From positions 33,512,129 through 33,576,128 of the forward strand of contig OY743180.1 in the NCBI GenBank assembly GCA_963555705.1: a stretch of 64,000 bases of DNA, given 5' to 3'. Source of the DNA: Ligustrum vulgare. Its lineage: Eukaryota > Streptophyta > Magnoliopsida > Lamiales > Oleaceae. The notes under the pieces are model-generated. The model was given only the letters and a program-made list of their open reading frames with translations, was not told the origin of the DNA and searched no databases. Made by a program: the position numbers and the translations under genes. Positions 40,201 through 53,295 of this stretch are shown here, one piece after another. Position 1 is the stretch's first letter. Each line of letters opens with the position of its first letter.

Positions 40201-40848
40201 AATAAATTACCCTCAAACCTTTTTCCGAGTATTTTACCATCGCATCTATTTAATAAATTCGTATTAACCGTTAGTTTTAATTAATATACATTTTTTAAAG
40301 TTTATTTCTTTTTATTTTCTTATTCTAAATATAAATATTTTTCAAATATATATAATCTAAACACTTCAATTTCTGACTAAAAAGTCTTTTAAATAAAATA
40401 AACAACTCTTTTATAAATTGTTATTTCTGATACTTCCTTCAATCAAAGGGAGAAAAAAAAATGAGGACTTCTTGAATTAATTTTTTTCATTCATATAACA
40501 ATTTATTTTAAAGGGAACAATCCTTCTAAGAGGCCTTAAAGGGAGAATGTTTTTTAATAAATTACCCTCAAACCTTTTTCCGAGTATTTTACCATCGCAT
40601 CTATTTAATAAATTCGTATTAACCGTTAGTTTTAATTAATATACGTTTTTTAAAGTTTATTTCTTTTTATTTTCTTATTCTAAATATAAATATTTTTCAA
40701 ATATATATAATCTAAACACTTCAATTTCTGACTAAAAAGTCTTTAAATAAAATAAGCAACTCTTTTATAATTTTCGATTTCTGATACTTCCTTCAATCAA
40801 AGGGAGAAAAAAAAATGAGGACTTCTTGAATTAATTTTTTTCATTCAT
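37294..40848. repeat. 10-unit higher-order repeat, copy 2
   Basis: Same order and length as the preceding copy. TTTCTGAG is at 39512 (3,555 after the last) and TATACATT at 40286 (3,556 after). The first unit has a private GGGAGAATAAAAAATG (37608-37617). The last X1 unit (40494-40848) has the f-type TTTTCG joined to a g/k-type GGGAGA tail, a recombinant right end. Confidence 0.85.
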
Positions 40849-43330
40849 ATAACAATTTATTTTAAAGGGAACAATCCTTCTAAGAGGCCTTAAAGGGAGA
40901 ATGTTTTTTAATAAATTACCCTCAAACCTTTTTCCGAGTATTTTACCATCGCATCTATTTAATAAATTCGTATTAACCGTTAGTTTTAATTAATATACAT
41001 TTTTTAAAGTTTATTTCTTTTTATTTTCTTATTCTAAATATAAATATTTTTCAAATATATATAATCTAAACACTTCAATTTCTGACTAAAAAGTCTTTTA
41101 AATAAAATAAACAACTCTTTTATAAATTGTTATTTCTGATACTTCCTTCAATCAAAGGGAGAAAAAAAAATGAGGACTTCTTGAATTAATTTTTTTCATT
41201 CATATAACAATTTATTTTAAAGGGAACAATCCTTCTAAGAGGCCTTAAAGGGAGAATGTTTTTTAATAAATTACCCTCAAACCTTTTTCCGAGTATTTTA
41301 CCATCGCATCTATTTAATAAATTCGTATTAACCGTTAGTTTTAATTAATATACGTTTTTTAAAGTTTATTTCTTTTTATTTTCTTATTCTAAATATAAAT
41401 ATTTTTCAAATATATATAATCTAAACACTTCAATTTCTGACTAAAAAGTCTTTAAATAAAATAAGCAACTCTTTTATAATTTGTGATTTCTGATACTTCC
41501 TTCAATCAAAGGGAGAAAAAAAAATGAGGACTTCTTGAATTAATTTTTTTCATTCATATAACAATTTATTTTAAAGGGAACAATCCTTCTAAGAGGCCTT
41601 AAAGGGAGAATGTTTTTTAATAAATTACCCTCAAACCTTTTTCCGAGTATTTTACCATCGCATCTATTTAATAAATTCGTATTAACCGTTAGTTTTAATT
41701 AATATACGTTTTTTAAAGTTTATTTCTTTTTATTTTCTTATTCTAAATATAAATATTTTTTAAATATATATAATCTAAATAGTTCAATTTCTGACTAAAA
41801 AGTCTTTTAAATAAAATAAACAACTCTTTTATAAATTGTTATTTGTGATACTTCCTTCAATCAAAGGGAGAAAAAAAAATGAGGACTTCTTGAATTAATT
41901 TTTTTCATTCATATAACAATTTATTTTAAAGGGAACAATCCTTCTAAGAGGCCTTAAAGGGAGAATGTTTTTTAATAAATTACCCTCAAACCTTTTTCCG
42001 AGTATTTTACCATCGCATCTATTTAATAAATTCGTATTAACCGTTAGTTTTAATTAATATACGTTTTTTAAAGTTTATTTCTTTTTATTTTCTTATTCTA
42101 AATATAAATATTTTTCAAATATATATAATCTAAACACTTCAATTTCTGACTAAAAAGTCTTTAAATAAAATAAGCAACTCTTTTATAATTTTCGATTTCT
42201 GATACTTCCTTCAATCAAAGGGAAAAAAAAAAATGAGGACTTCTTGAATTAATTTTTTTCATTCATCTAATAATATTTTTTTTAAATGAAAAAATTCTTC
42301 TAAGGTGCCTTAAAGGGAGAATTTTTTTTAATAAATTACCCTCAAACCTTTTTCCGAGTATTTTACCATCGCATCTATTTAATAAATTCGTATTAACCGT
42401 TAGTTTTAATTAATATACGTTTTTTAAAGTTTATTTCTTTTTATTTTCTTATTCTAAATATAAATATTTTTCAAATATATATAATCTAAACACTTCAATT
42501 TCTGACTAAAAAGTCTTTAAATAAAATAAGCAACTCTTTTATAATTTGTGATTTCCGATACTTCCTTCAATCAAAGGGAAAAAAAAATGAGGACTTCTTG
42601 AATTAATTTTTTTCATTCATATAACAATTTATTTTAAAGGGAACAATTCTTCTAAGAGGCCTTAAAGGGAGAATGTTTTTTAATAAATTACCCTTAAACC
42701 TTTTTCTGAGTATTTTACCATCGCATCTATTTAATAAATTCGTATTAACCGTTAGTTTTAATTAATATACGTTTTTTAAAGTTTATTTCTTTTTATTTTC
42801 TTATTCTAAATATAAATATTTTTCAAATATATATAATCTAAACACGTCAATTTCTGACTAAAAAGTCTTTAAATAAAATAAGCATCTCTTTTATAATTTG
42901 TGATTTCTGATACTTCCTTCAATCAAAGGGAGAAAAAAAAATGAGGACTTCTTGAATTAATTTTTTTCATTCATCTAATAATATTTTTTTTAAATGAAAA
43001 AATTCTTCTAAGGTGCCTTAAAGGGAGAATTTTTTTTAATATATTACCCTCAAACCTTTTTCCGAGTATTTTACCATCGCATCTATTTAATAAATTCGTA
43101 TTAACCGTTAGTTTTAATTAATATACGTTTTTTAAAGTTTATTTCTTTTTATTTTCTTATTCTAAATATAAATATTTTTCAAATATATATAATCTAAACA
43201 CGTCAATTTCTGACTAAAAAGTCTTTAAATAAAATAAGCAACTCTTTTATAATTTGTGATTTCTGATACTTCCTTCAATCAAAGGGAGAAAAAAAAATGA
43301 GGACTTCTTGAATTAATTTTTTTCATTCAT
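40849..43330. repeat. 7-unit block: X1-k, X1-h, X1-n, X1-f, Y''-c, X2-g, Y-g
   Basis: It starts with the TATACATT-marked k unit (40994), then passes through the h, n (TAGTTC), f order seen at 28759. The X2 unit has TTTCTGAG (42703), a private ACCCTTAAACC and AAGCATCTC. Y''-c is a combination seen only here. Confidence 0.75.
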
Positions 43331-45818
43331 ATAACAATTTATTTTAAAGGGAACAATCCTTCTAAGAGGCCTTAAAGGGAGAATGTTTTTTAATAAATTA
43401 CCCTCAAACCTTTTTCCGAGTATTTTACCATCGCATCTATTTAATAAATTCGTATTAACCGTTAGTTTTAATTAATATACATTTTTTAAAGTTTATTTCT
43501 TTTTATTTTCTTATTCTAAATATAAATATTTTTCAAATATATATAATCTAAACACTTCAATTTCTGACTAAAAAGTCTTTTAAATAAAATAAACAACTCT
43601 TTTATAAATTGTTATTTCTGATACTTCCTTCAATCAAAGGGAGAAAAAAAAATGAGGACTTCTTGAATTAATTTTTTTCATTCATATAACAATTTATTTT
43701 AAAGGGAACAATCCTTCTAAGAGGCCTTAAAGGGAGAATGTTTTTTAATAAATTACCCTCAAACCTTTTTCCGAGTATTTTACCATCGCATCTATTTAAT
43801 AAATTCGTATTAACCGTTAGTTTTAATTAATATACGTTTTTTAAAGTTTATTTCTTTTTATTTTCTTATTCTAAATATAAATATTTTTCAAATATATATA
43901 ATCTAAACACTTCAATTTCTGACTAAAAAGTCTTTAAATAAAATAAGCAACTCTTTTATAATTTGTGATTTCTGATACTTCCTTCAATCAAAGGGAGAAA
44001 AAAAAATGAGGACTTCTTGAATTAATTTTTTTCATTCATATAACAATTTATTTTAAAGGGAACAATCCTTCTAAGAGGCCTTAAAGGGAGAATGTTTTTT
44101 AATAAATTACCCTCAAACCTTTTTCCGAGTATTTTACCATCGCATCTATTTAATAAATTCGTATTAACCGTTAGTTTTAATTAATATACGTTTTTTAAAG
44201 TTTATTTCTTTTTATTTTCTTATTCTAAATATAAATATTTTTTAAATATATATAATCTAAATAGTTCAATTTCTGACTAAAAAGTCTTTTAAATAAAATA
44301 AACAACTCTTTTATAAATTGTTATTTGTGATACTTCCTTCAATCAAAGGGAGAAAAAAAAATGAGGACTTCTTGAATTAATTTTTTTCATTCATATAACA
44401 ATTTATTTTAAAGGGAACAATCCTTCTAAGAGGCCTTAAAGGGAGAATGTTTTTTAATAAATTACCCTCAAACCTTTTTCCGAGTATTTTACCATCGCAT
44501 CTATTTAATAAATTCGTATTAACCGTTAGTTTTAATTAATATACGTTTTTTAAAGTTTATTTCTTTTTATTTTCTTATTCTAAATATAAATATTTTTCAA
44601 ATATATATAATCTAAACACTTCAATTTCTGACTAAAAAGTCTTTAAATAAAATAAGCAACTCTTTTATAATTTTCGATTTCTGATACTTCCTTCAATCAA
44701 AGGGAAAAAAAAAAATGAGGACTTCTTGAATTAATTTTTTTCATTCATCTAATAATATTTTTTTTAAATGAAAAAATTCTTCTAAGGTGCCTTAAAGGGA
44801 GAATTTTTTTTAATAAATTACCCTCAAACCTTTTTCCGAGTATTTTACCATCGCATCTATTTAATAAATTCGTATTAACCGTTAGTTTTAATTAATATAC
44901 GTTTTTTAAAGTTTATTTCTTTTTATTTTCTTATTCTAAATATAAATATTTTTTAAATATATATATTCTAAACACTTCAATTTCTGACTAAAAAGTCTTT
45001 AAATAAAATAAGCAACTCTTTTATAATTTTCGATTTCTGATACTTCCTTCAATCAAAGGGAAAAAAAAAATGAGGACTTCTTGAATTAATTTTTTTCATT
45101 CATCTAATAATATTTTTTTTTAAATGAAAAAATTCTTCTGAGGTGCCTTAAAGGGAGAATTTTTTTTAATAAATTACCCTCAAACCTTTTTCCGAGTATT
45201 TTACCATCGCATCTATTTAATAAATTCGTATTAACCGTTAGTTTTTATTAATATACGTTTTTTAAAGTTTATTTCTTTTTATTTTCTTATTCTAAATATA
45301 AATATTTTTTAAATATATATAATCTAAACACTTCAATTTCTGACTAAAAAGTCTTTTAAATAAAATAAGCAACTCTTTTATAATTTGTGATTTCTGATAC
45401 TTCCTTCAATCAAAAGGAGAAGAAAAAAATGAGGACTTCTTGAATTAATTTTTTTCATTCATATATCCATTTTTTTTTAAAAGGAAACAATTCTTATAAG
45501 GTGCCTTAAAGGGAGAATTTTTTTTAATATATTACCCTCAAACCTTTTTCCGAGTATTTTACCATCGCATCTATTTAATAAATTCGTATTAACCGTTAGT
45601 TTTAATTAATATACGTTTTTTAAAGTTTATTTCTTTTTATTTTCTTATTCTAAATATAAATATTTTTCAAATATATATAATCTAAACACTTCAATTTCTG
45701 ACTAAAAAGTCTTTAAATAAAATAAGCAACTCTTTTATAATTTTCGATTTCTGATACTTCCTTCAATCAAAGGGAAAAAAAAAAATGAGGACTTCTTGAA
45801 TTAATTTTTTTCATTCAT
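43331..45818. repeat. 7-unit block: X1-k, X1-h, X1-n, X1-f, Y''-f, Y''-z, Z-f
   Basis: The first four units repeat the preceding block at an offset of about 2,483 bases (TATACATT at 43477). The last three differ. The Y''-f unit has TTTTTTAAAT followed by ATATATATATTC, a private change near 44962. The Y''-z unit has TTCTGAGGTG (45136), the same marker as near 20261 and 30211. Confidence 0.75.
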
Positions 45819-48662
45819 CTAATAATATTTTTTTTAAATGAAAAAATTCTTCTAAGGTGCCTTAAAGGGAGAATTTTTTTTAATAAATTACCCTCAAACC
45901 TTTTTCCGAGTATTTTACCATCGCATCTATTTAATAAATTCGTATTAACCGTTAGTTTTAATTAATATACGTTTTTTAAAGTTTATTTCTTTTTATTTTC
46001 TTATTCTAAATATAAATATTTTTTAAATATATATAATCTAAACAGTTCAATTTCTGACTAAAAAGTCTTTTAAATAAAATAAACAACTCTTTTATAAATT
46101 GTTATTTGTGATACTTCCTTCAATCAAAGGGAGAAAAAAAAATGAGGACTTCTTGAATTAATTTTTTTCATTCATATAACAATTTATTTTAAAGGGAACA
46201 ATCCTTCTAAGAGGCCTTAAAGGGAGAATGTTTTTTAATAAATTACCCTCAAACCTTTTTCCGAGTATTTTACCATCGCATCTATTTAATAAATTCGTAT
46301 TAACCGTTAGTTTTAATTAATATACGTTTTTTAAAGTTTATTTCTTTTTATTTTCTTATTCTAAATATAAATATTTTTCAAATATATATAATCTAAACAC
46401 TTCAATTTCTGACTAAAAAGTCTTTAAATAAAATAAGCAACTCTTTTATAATTTTCGATTTCTGATACTTCCTTCAATCAAAGGGAAAAAAAAAAAATGA
46501 GGACTTCTTGAATTAATTTTTTTCATTCATCTAATAATATTTTTTTTAAATGAAAAAATTCTTCTAAGGTGCCTTAAAGGGAGAATTTTTTTTAATATAT
46601 TACCCTCAAACCTTTTTCCGAGTATTTTACCATCGCATCTATTTAATAAATTCGTATTAACCGTTAGTTTTAATTAATATACGTTTTTTAAAGTTTATTT
46701 CTTTTTATTTTCTTATTCTAAATATAAATATTTTTCAAATATATATAATCTAAACACTTCAATTTCTGACTAAAAAGTCTTTAAATAAAATAAGCAACTC
46801 TTTTATAATTTTCGATTTCTGATACTTCCTTCAATCAAAGGGAAAAAAAAAATGAGGACTTCTTGAATTAATTTTTTTCATTCATCTAATAATATTTTTT
46901 TTAAATGAAAAAATTCTTCTAAGGTGCCTTAAAGGGAGAATTTTTTTTAATAAATTACCCTCAAACCTTTTTCCGAGTATTTTACCATCGCATCTATTTA
47001 ATAAATTCGTATTAACCGTTAGTTTTTAGTAATATACGTTTTTTAAAGTTTATTTCTTTTTATTTTCTTATTCTAAATATAAATATTTTTTAAATATATA
47101 TAATCTAAACACTTCAATTTCTGACTAAAAAGTCTTTTAAATAAAATAAGCAACTCTTTTATAATTTGTGATTTCTGATACTTCCTTCAATCAAAAGGAG
47201 AAGAAAAAAATGAGGACTTCTTGAATTAATTTTTTTCATTCATATATCCATTTTTTTTTAAAAGGAAACAATTCTTATAAGGTGCCTTAAAGGGAGAATT
47301 TTTTTTAATATATTACCCTCAAACCTTTTTCCGAGTATTTTACCATCGCATCTATTTAATAAATTCGTATTAACCGTTAGTTTTAATTAATATACGTTTT
47401 TTAAAGTTTATTTCTTTTTATTTTCTTATTCTAAATATAAATATTTTTCAAATATATATAATCTAAACACTTCAATTTCTGACTAAAAAGTCTTTAAATA
47501 AAATAAGCAACTCTTTTATAATTTTCGATTTCTTATACTTCCTTCAATCAAAGGGAAAAAAAAAAATGAGGACTTCTTGAATTAATTTTTTTCATTCATC
47601 TAATAATATTTTTTTTAAATGAAAAAATTCTTCTAAGGTGCCTTAAAGGGAGAATTTTTTTTAATATATTACCCTCAAACCTTTTTCCGAGTATTTTACC
47701 ATCGCATCTATTTAATAAATTCGTATTAACCGTTAGTTTTAATTAATATACGTTTTTTAAAGTTTATTTCTTTTTATTTTCTTATTCTAAATATAAATAT
47801 TTTTCAAATATATATAATCTAAACACTTCAATTTCTGACTAAAAAGTCTTTAAATAAAATAAGCAACTCTTTTATAATTTGTGATTTCCGATACTTCCTT
47901 CAATCAAAGGGAAAAAAAAATGAGGACTTCTTGAATTAATTTTTTTCATTCATATAACAATTTATTTTAAAGGGAACAATTCTTCTAAGAGGCCTTAAAG
48001 GGAGAATGTTTTTTAATAAATTACCCTCAAACCTTTTTCTGAGTATTTTACCATCGCATCTATTTAATAAATTCGTATTAACCGTTAGTTTTAATTAATA
48101 TACGTTTTTTAAAGTTTATTTCTTTTTATTTTCTTATTCTAAATATAAATATTTTTCAAATATATATAATCTAAACACGTCAATTTCTGACTAAAAAGTC
48201 TTTAAATAAAATAAGCAACTCTTTTATAATTTTCGATTTCTGATACTTCCTTCAATCAAAGGGAAAAAAAAAAATGAGGACTTCTTGAATTAATTTTTTT
48301 CATTCATCTAATAATATTTTTTTTAAATGAAAAAATTCTTCTAAGGTGCCTTAAAGGGAGAATTTTTTTTAATATATTACCCTCAAACCTTTTTCCGAGT
48401 ATTTTACCATCGCATCTATTTAATAAATTCGTATTAACCGTTAGTTTTAATTAATATACGTTTTTTAAAGTTTATTTCTTTTTATTTTCTTATTCTAAAT
48501 ATAAATATTTTTCAAATATATATAATCTAAACACTTCAATTTCTGACTAAAAAGTCTTTAAATAAAATAAGCAACTCTTTTATAATTTTCGATTTCTGAT
48601 ACTTCCTTCAATCAAAGGGAAAAAAAAAATGAGGACTTCTTGAATTAATTTTTTTCATTCAT
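45819..48662. repeat. 8-unit higher-order repeat, further copy (2,844 bp)
   Basis: Same order as 30894-33738. The X2 unit (about 47953-48308) is recombinant: it carries TTTCTGAG (48036) and CACGTC of the g class, then TTTTCGATT and GGGAAA of the f class. The switch therefore lies between about 48182 and 48230. TTTCTTATAC is present near 47529. Confidence 0.8.
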
Positions 48663-49020
48663 CTAATAATATTTTTTTTAAATGAAAAAATTCTTCTAAG
48701 GTGCCTTAAAGGGAGAATTTTTTTTAATAAATTACCCTCAAACCTTTTTCCGAGTATTTTACCATCGCATCTATTTAATAAATTCGTATTAACCGTTAGT
48801 TTTTAGTAATATACGTTTTTTAAAGTTTATTTCTTTTTATTTTCTTATTCTAAATATAAATATTTTTTAAATATATATAATCTAAACACTTCAATTTCTG
48901 ACTAAAAAGTCTTTTAAATAAAATAAGCAACTCTTTTATAATTTGTGATTTCTGATACTTCCTTCAATCAAAAGGAGAAGAAAAAAATGAGGACTTCTTG
49001 AATTAATTTTTTTCATTCAT
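48663..49020. repeat. Single Y''-z unit
   Basis: This unit bridges the 8-unit form and the 4-unit tandem. It carries the GTTTTTAGTAAT marker of the z class and the AAAAGGAGAAG polypurine tract. Confidence 0.7.
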
Positions 49021-52000
49021 ATATCCATTTTTTTTTAAAAGGAAACAATTCTTATAAGGTGCCTTAAAGGGAGAATTTTTTTTAATATATTACCCTCAAA
49101 CCTTTTTCCGAGTATTTTACCATCGCATCTATTTAATAAATTCGTATTAACCGTTAGTTTTAATTAATATACGTTTTTTAAAGTTTATTTCTTTTTATTT
49201 TCTTATTCTAAATATAAATATTTTTTAAATATATATAATCTAAACAGTTCAATTTCTGACTAAAAAGTCTTTTAAATAAAATAAACAACTCTTTTATAAA
49301 TTGTTATTTGTGATACTTCCTTCAATCAAAGGGAGAAAAAAAAATGAGGACTTCTTGAATTAATTTTTTTCATTCATATAACAATTTATTTTAAAGGGAA
49401 CAATCCTTCTAAGAGGCCTTAAAGGGAGAATGTTTTTTAATAAATTACCCTCAAACCTTTTTCCGAGTATTTTACCATCGCATCTATTTAATAAATTCGT
49501 ATTAACCGTTAGTTTTAATTAATATACGTTTTTTAAAGTTTATTTCTTTTTATTTTCTTATTCTAAATATAAATATTTTTCAAATATATATAATCTAAAC
49601 ACTTCAATTTCTGACTAAAAAGTCTTTAAATAAAATAAGCAACTCTTTTATAATTTTCGATTTCTGATACTTCCTTCAATCAAAGGGAAAAAAAAAAAAT
49701 GAGGACTTCTTGAATTAATTTTTTTCATTCATCTAATAATATTTTTTTTAAATGAAAAAATTCTTCTAAGGTGCCTTAAAGGGAGAATTTTTTTTAATAT
49801 ATTACCCTCAAACCTTTTTCCGAGTATTTTACCATCGCATCTATTTAATAAATTCGTATTAACCGTTAGTTTTAATTAATATACGTTTTTTAAAGTTTAT
49901 TTCTTTTTATTTTCTTATTCTAAATATAAATATTTTTCAAATATATATAATCTAAACACTTCAATTTCTGACTAAAAAGTCTTTAAATAAAATAAGCAAC
50001 TCTTTTATAATTTTCGATTTCTGATACTTCCTTCAATCAAAGGGAAAAAAAAAATGAGGACTTCTTGAATTAATTTTTTTCATTCATCTAATAATATTTT
50101 TTTTAAATGAAAAAATTCTTCTAAGGTGCCTTAAAGGGAGAATTTTTTTTAATAAATTACCCTCAAACCTTTTTCCGAGTATTTTACCATCGCATCTATT
50201 TAATAAATTCGTATTAACCGTTAGTTTTTAGTAATATACGTTTTTTAAAGTTTATTTCTTTTTATTTTCTTATTCTAAATATAAATATTTTTTAAATATA
50301 TATAATCTAAACACTTCAATTTCTGACTAAAAAGTCTTTTAAATAAAATAAGCAACTCTTTTATAATTTGTGATTTCTGATACTTCCTTCAATCAAAAGG
50401 AGAAGAAAAAAATGAGGACTTCTTGAATTAATTTTTTTCATTCATCTAATAATATTTTTTTTAAATGAAAAAATTCTTCTAAGGTGCCTTAAAGGGAGAA
50501 TTTTTTTTAATAAATTACCCTCAAACCTTTTTCCGAGTATTTTACCATCGCATCTATTTAATAAATTCGTATTAACCGTTAGTTTTAATTAATATACGTT
50601 TTTTAAAGTTTATTTCTTTTTATTTTCTTATTCTAAATATAAATATTTTTTAAATATATATAATCTAAACAGTTCAATTTCTGACTAAAAAGTCTTTTAA
50701 ATAAAATAAACAACTCTTTTATAAATTGTTATTTGTGATACTTCCTTCAATCAAAGGGAGAAAAAAAAATGAGGACTTCTTGAATTAATTTTTTTCATTC
50801 ATATAACAATTTATTTTAAAGGGAACAATCCTTCTAAGAGGCCTTAAAGGGAGAATGTTTTTTAATAAATTACCCTCAAACCTTTTTCCGAGTATTTTAC
50901 CATCGCATCTATTTAATAAATTCGTATTAACCGTTAGTTTTAATTAATATACGTTTTTTAAAGTTTATTTCTTTTTATTTTCTTATTCTAAATATAAATA
51001 TTTTTCAAATATATATAATCTAAACACTTCAATTTCTGACTAAAAAGTCTTTAAATAAAATAAGCAACTCTTTTATAATTTTCGATTTCTGATACTTCCT
51101 TCAATCAAAGGGAAAAAAAAAAAATGAGGACTTCTTGAATTAATTTTTTTCATTCATCTAATAATATTTTTTTTAAATGAAAAAATTCTTCTAAGGTGCC
51201 TTAAAGGGAGAATTTTTTTTAATATATTACCCTCAAACCTTTTTCCGAGTATTTTACCATCGCATCTATTTAATAAATTCGTATTAACCGTTAGTTTTAA
51301 TTAATATACGTTTTTTAAAGTTTATTTCTTTTTATTTTCTTATTCTAAATATAAATATTTTTCAAATATATATAATCTAAACACTTCAATTTCTGACTAA
51401 AAAGTCTTTAAATAAAATAAGCAACTCTTTTATAATTTTCGATTTCTGATACTTCCTTCAATCAAAGGGAAAAAAAAAATGAGGACTTCTTGAATTAATT
51501 TTTTTCATTCATCTAATAATATTTTTTTTAAATGAAAAAATTCTTCTAAGGTGCCTTAAAGGGAGAATTTTTTTTAATAAATTACCCTCAAACCTTTTTC
51601 CGAGTATTTTACCATCGCATCTATTTAATAAATTCGTATTAACCGTTAGTTTTTAGTAATATACGTTTTTTAAAGTTTATTTCTTTTTATTTTCTTATTC
51701 TAAATATAAATATTTTTTAAATATATATAATCTAAACACTTCAATTTCTGACTAAAAAGTCTTTTAAATAAAATAAGCAACTCTTTTATAATTTGTGATT
51801 TCTGATACTTCCTTCAATCAAAAGGAGAAGAAAAAAATGAGGACTTCTTGAATTAATTTTTTTCATTCATCTAATAATATTTTTTTTAAATGAAAAAATT
51901 CTTCTAAGGTGCCTTAAAGGGAGAATTTTTTTTAATAAATTACCCTCAAACCTTTTTCCGAGTATTTTACCATCGCATCTATTTAATAAATTCGTATTAA

Positions 52001-53295
52001 CCGTTAGTTTTAATTAATATACGTTTTTTAAAGTTTATTTCTTTTTATTTTCTTATTCTAAATATAAATATTTTTTAAATATATATAATCTAAACAGTTC
52101 AATTTCTGACTAAAAAGTCTTTTAAATAAAATAAACAACTCTTTTATAAATTGTTATTTGTGATACTTCCTTCAATCAAAGGGAGAAAAAAAAATGAGGA
52201 CTTCTTGAATTAATTTTTTTCATTCATATAACAATTTATTTTAAAGGGAACAATCCTTCTAAGAGGCCTTAAAGGGAGAATGTTTTTTAATAAATTACCC
52301 TCAAACCTTTTTCCGAGTATTTTACCATCGCATCTATTTAATAAATTCGTATTAACCGTTAGTTTTAATTAATATACGTTTTTTAAAGTTTATTTCTTTT
52401 TATTTTCTTATTCTAAATATAAATATTTTTCAAATATATATAATCTAAACACTTCAATTTCTGACTAAAAAGTCTTTAAATAAAATAAGCAACTCTTTTA
52501 TAATTTTCGATTTCTGATACTTCCTTCAATCAAAGGGAAAAAAAAAAAATGAGGACTTCTTGAATTAATTTTTTTCATTCATCTAATAATATTTTTTTTA
52601 AATGAAAAAATTCTTCTAAGGTGCCTTAAAGGGAGAATTTTTTTTAATATATTACCCTCAAACCTTTTTCCGAGTATTTTACCATCGCATCTATTTAATA
52701 AATTCGTATTAACCGTTAGTTTTAATTAATATACGTTTTTTAAAGTTTATTTCTTTTTATTTTCTTATTCTAAATATAAATATTTTTCAAATATATATAA
52801 TCTAAACACTTCAATTTCTGACTAAAAAGTCTTTAAATAAAATAAGCAACTCTTTTATAATTTTCGATTTCTGATACTTCCTTCAATCAAAGGGAAAAAA
52901 AAAATGAGGACTTCTTGAATTAATTTTTTTCATTCATCTAATAATATTTTTTTTAAATGAAAAAATTCTTCTAAGGTGCCTTAAAGGGAGAATTTTTTTT
53001 AATAAATTACCCTCAAACCTTTTTCCGAGTATTTTACCATCGCATCTATTTAATAAATTCGTATTAACCGTTAGTTTTTAGTAATATACGTTTTTTAAAG
53101 TTTATTTCTTTTTATTTTCTTATTCTAAATATAAATATTTTTTAAATATATATAATCTAAACACTTCAATTTCTGACTAAAAAGTCTTTTAAATAAAATA
53201 AGCAACTCTTTTATAATTTGTGATTTCTGATACTTCCTTCAATCAAAAGGAGAAGAAAAAAATGAGGACTTCTTGAATTAATTTTTTTCATTCAT
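49021..53295. repeat. 4-unit higher-order repeat, three tandem copies (1,425 bp each)
   Basis: The copies start at 49021, 50446 and 51871. Each is n, X1-f, Y-f, Y''-z by right end. The CAGTTC markers at 49246, 50671 and 52096 are exactly 1,425 bases apart. The first copy begins with a Z left end and the next two with Y''. It looks like the first four units of the 8/10-unit HOR amplified alone. The second and third copies follow a z unit with a Y'' left end, breaking the usual z-then-Z rule. Confidence 0.9.
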
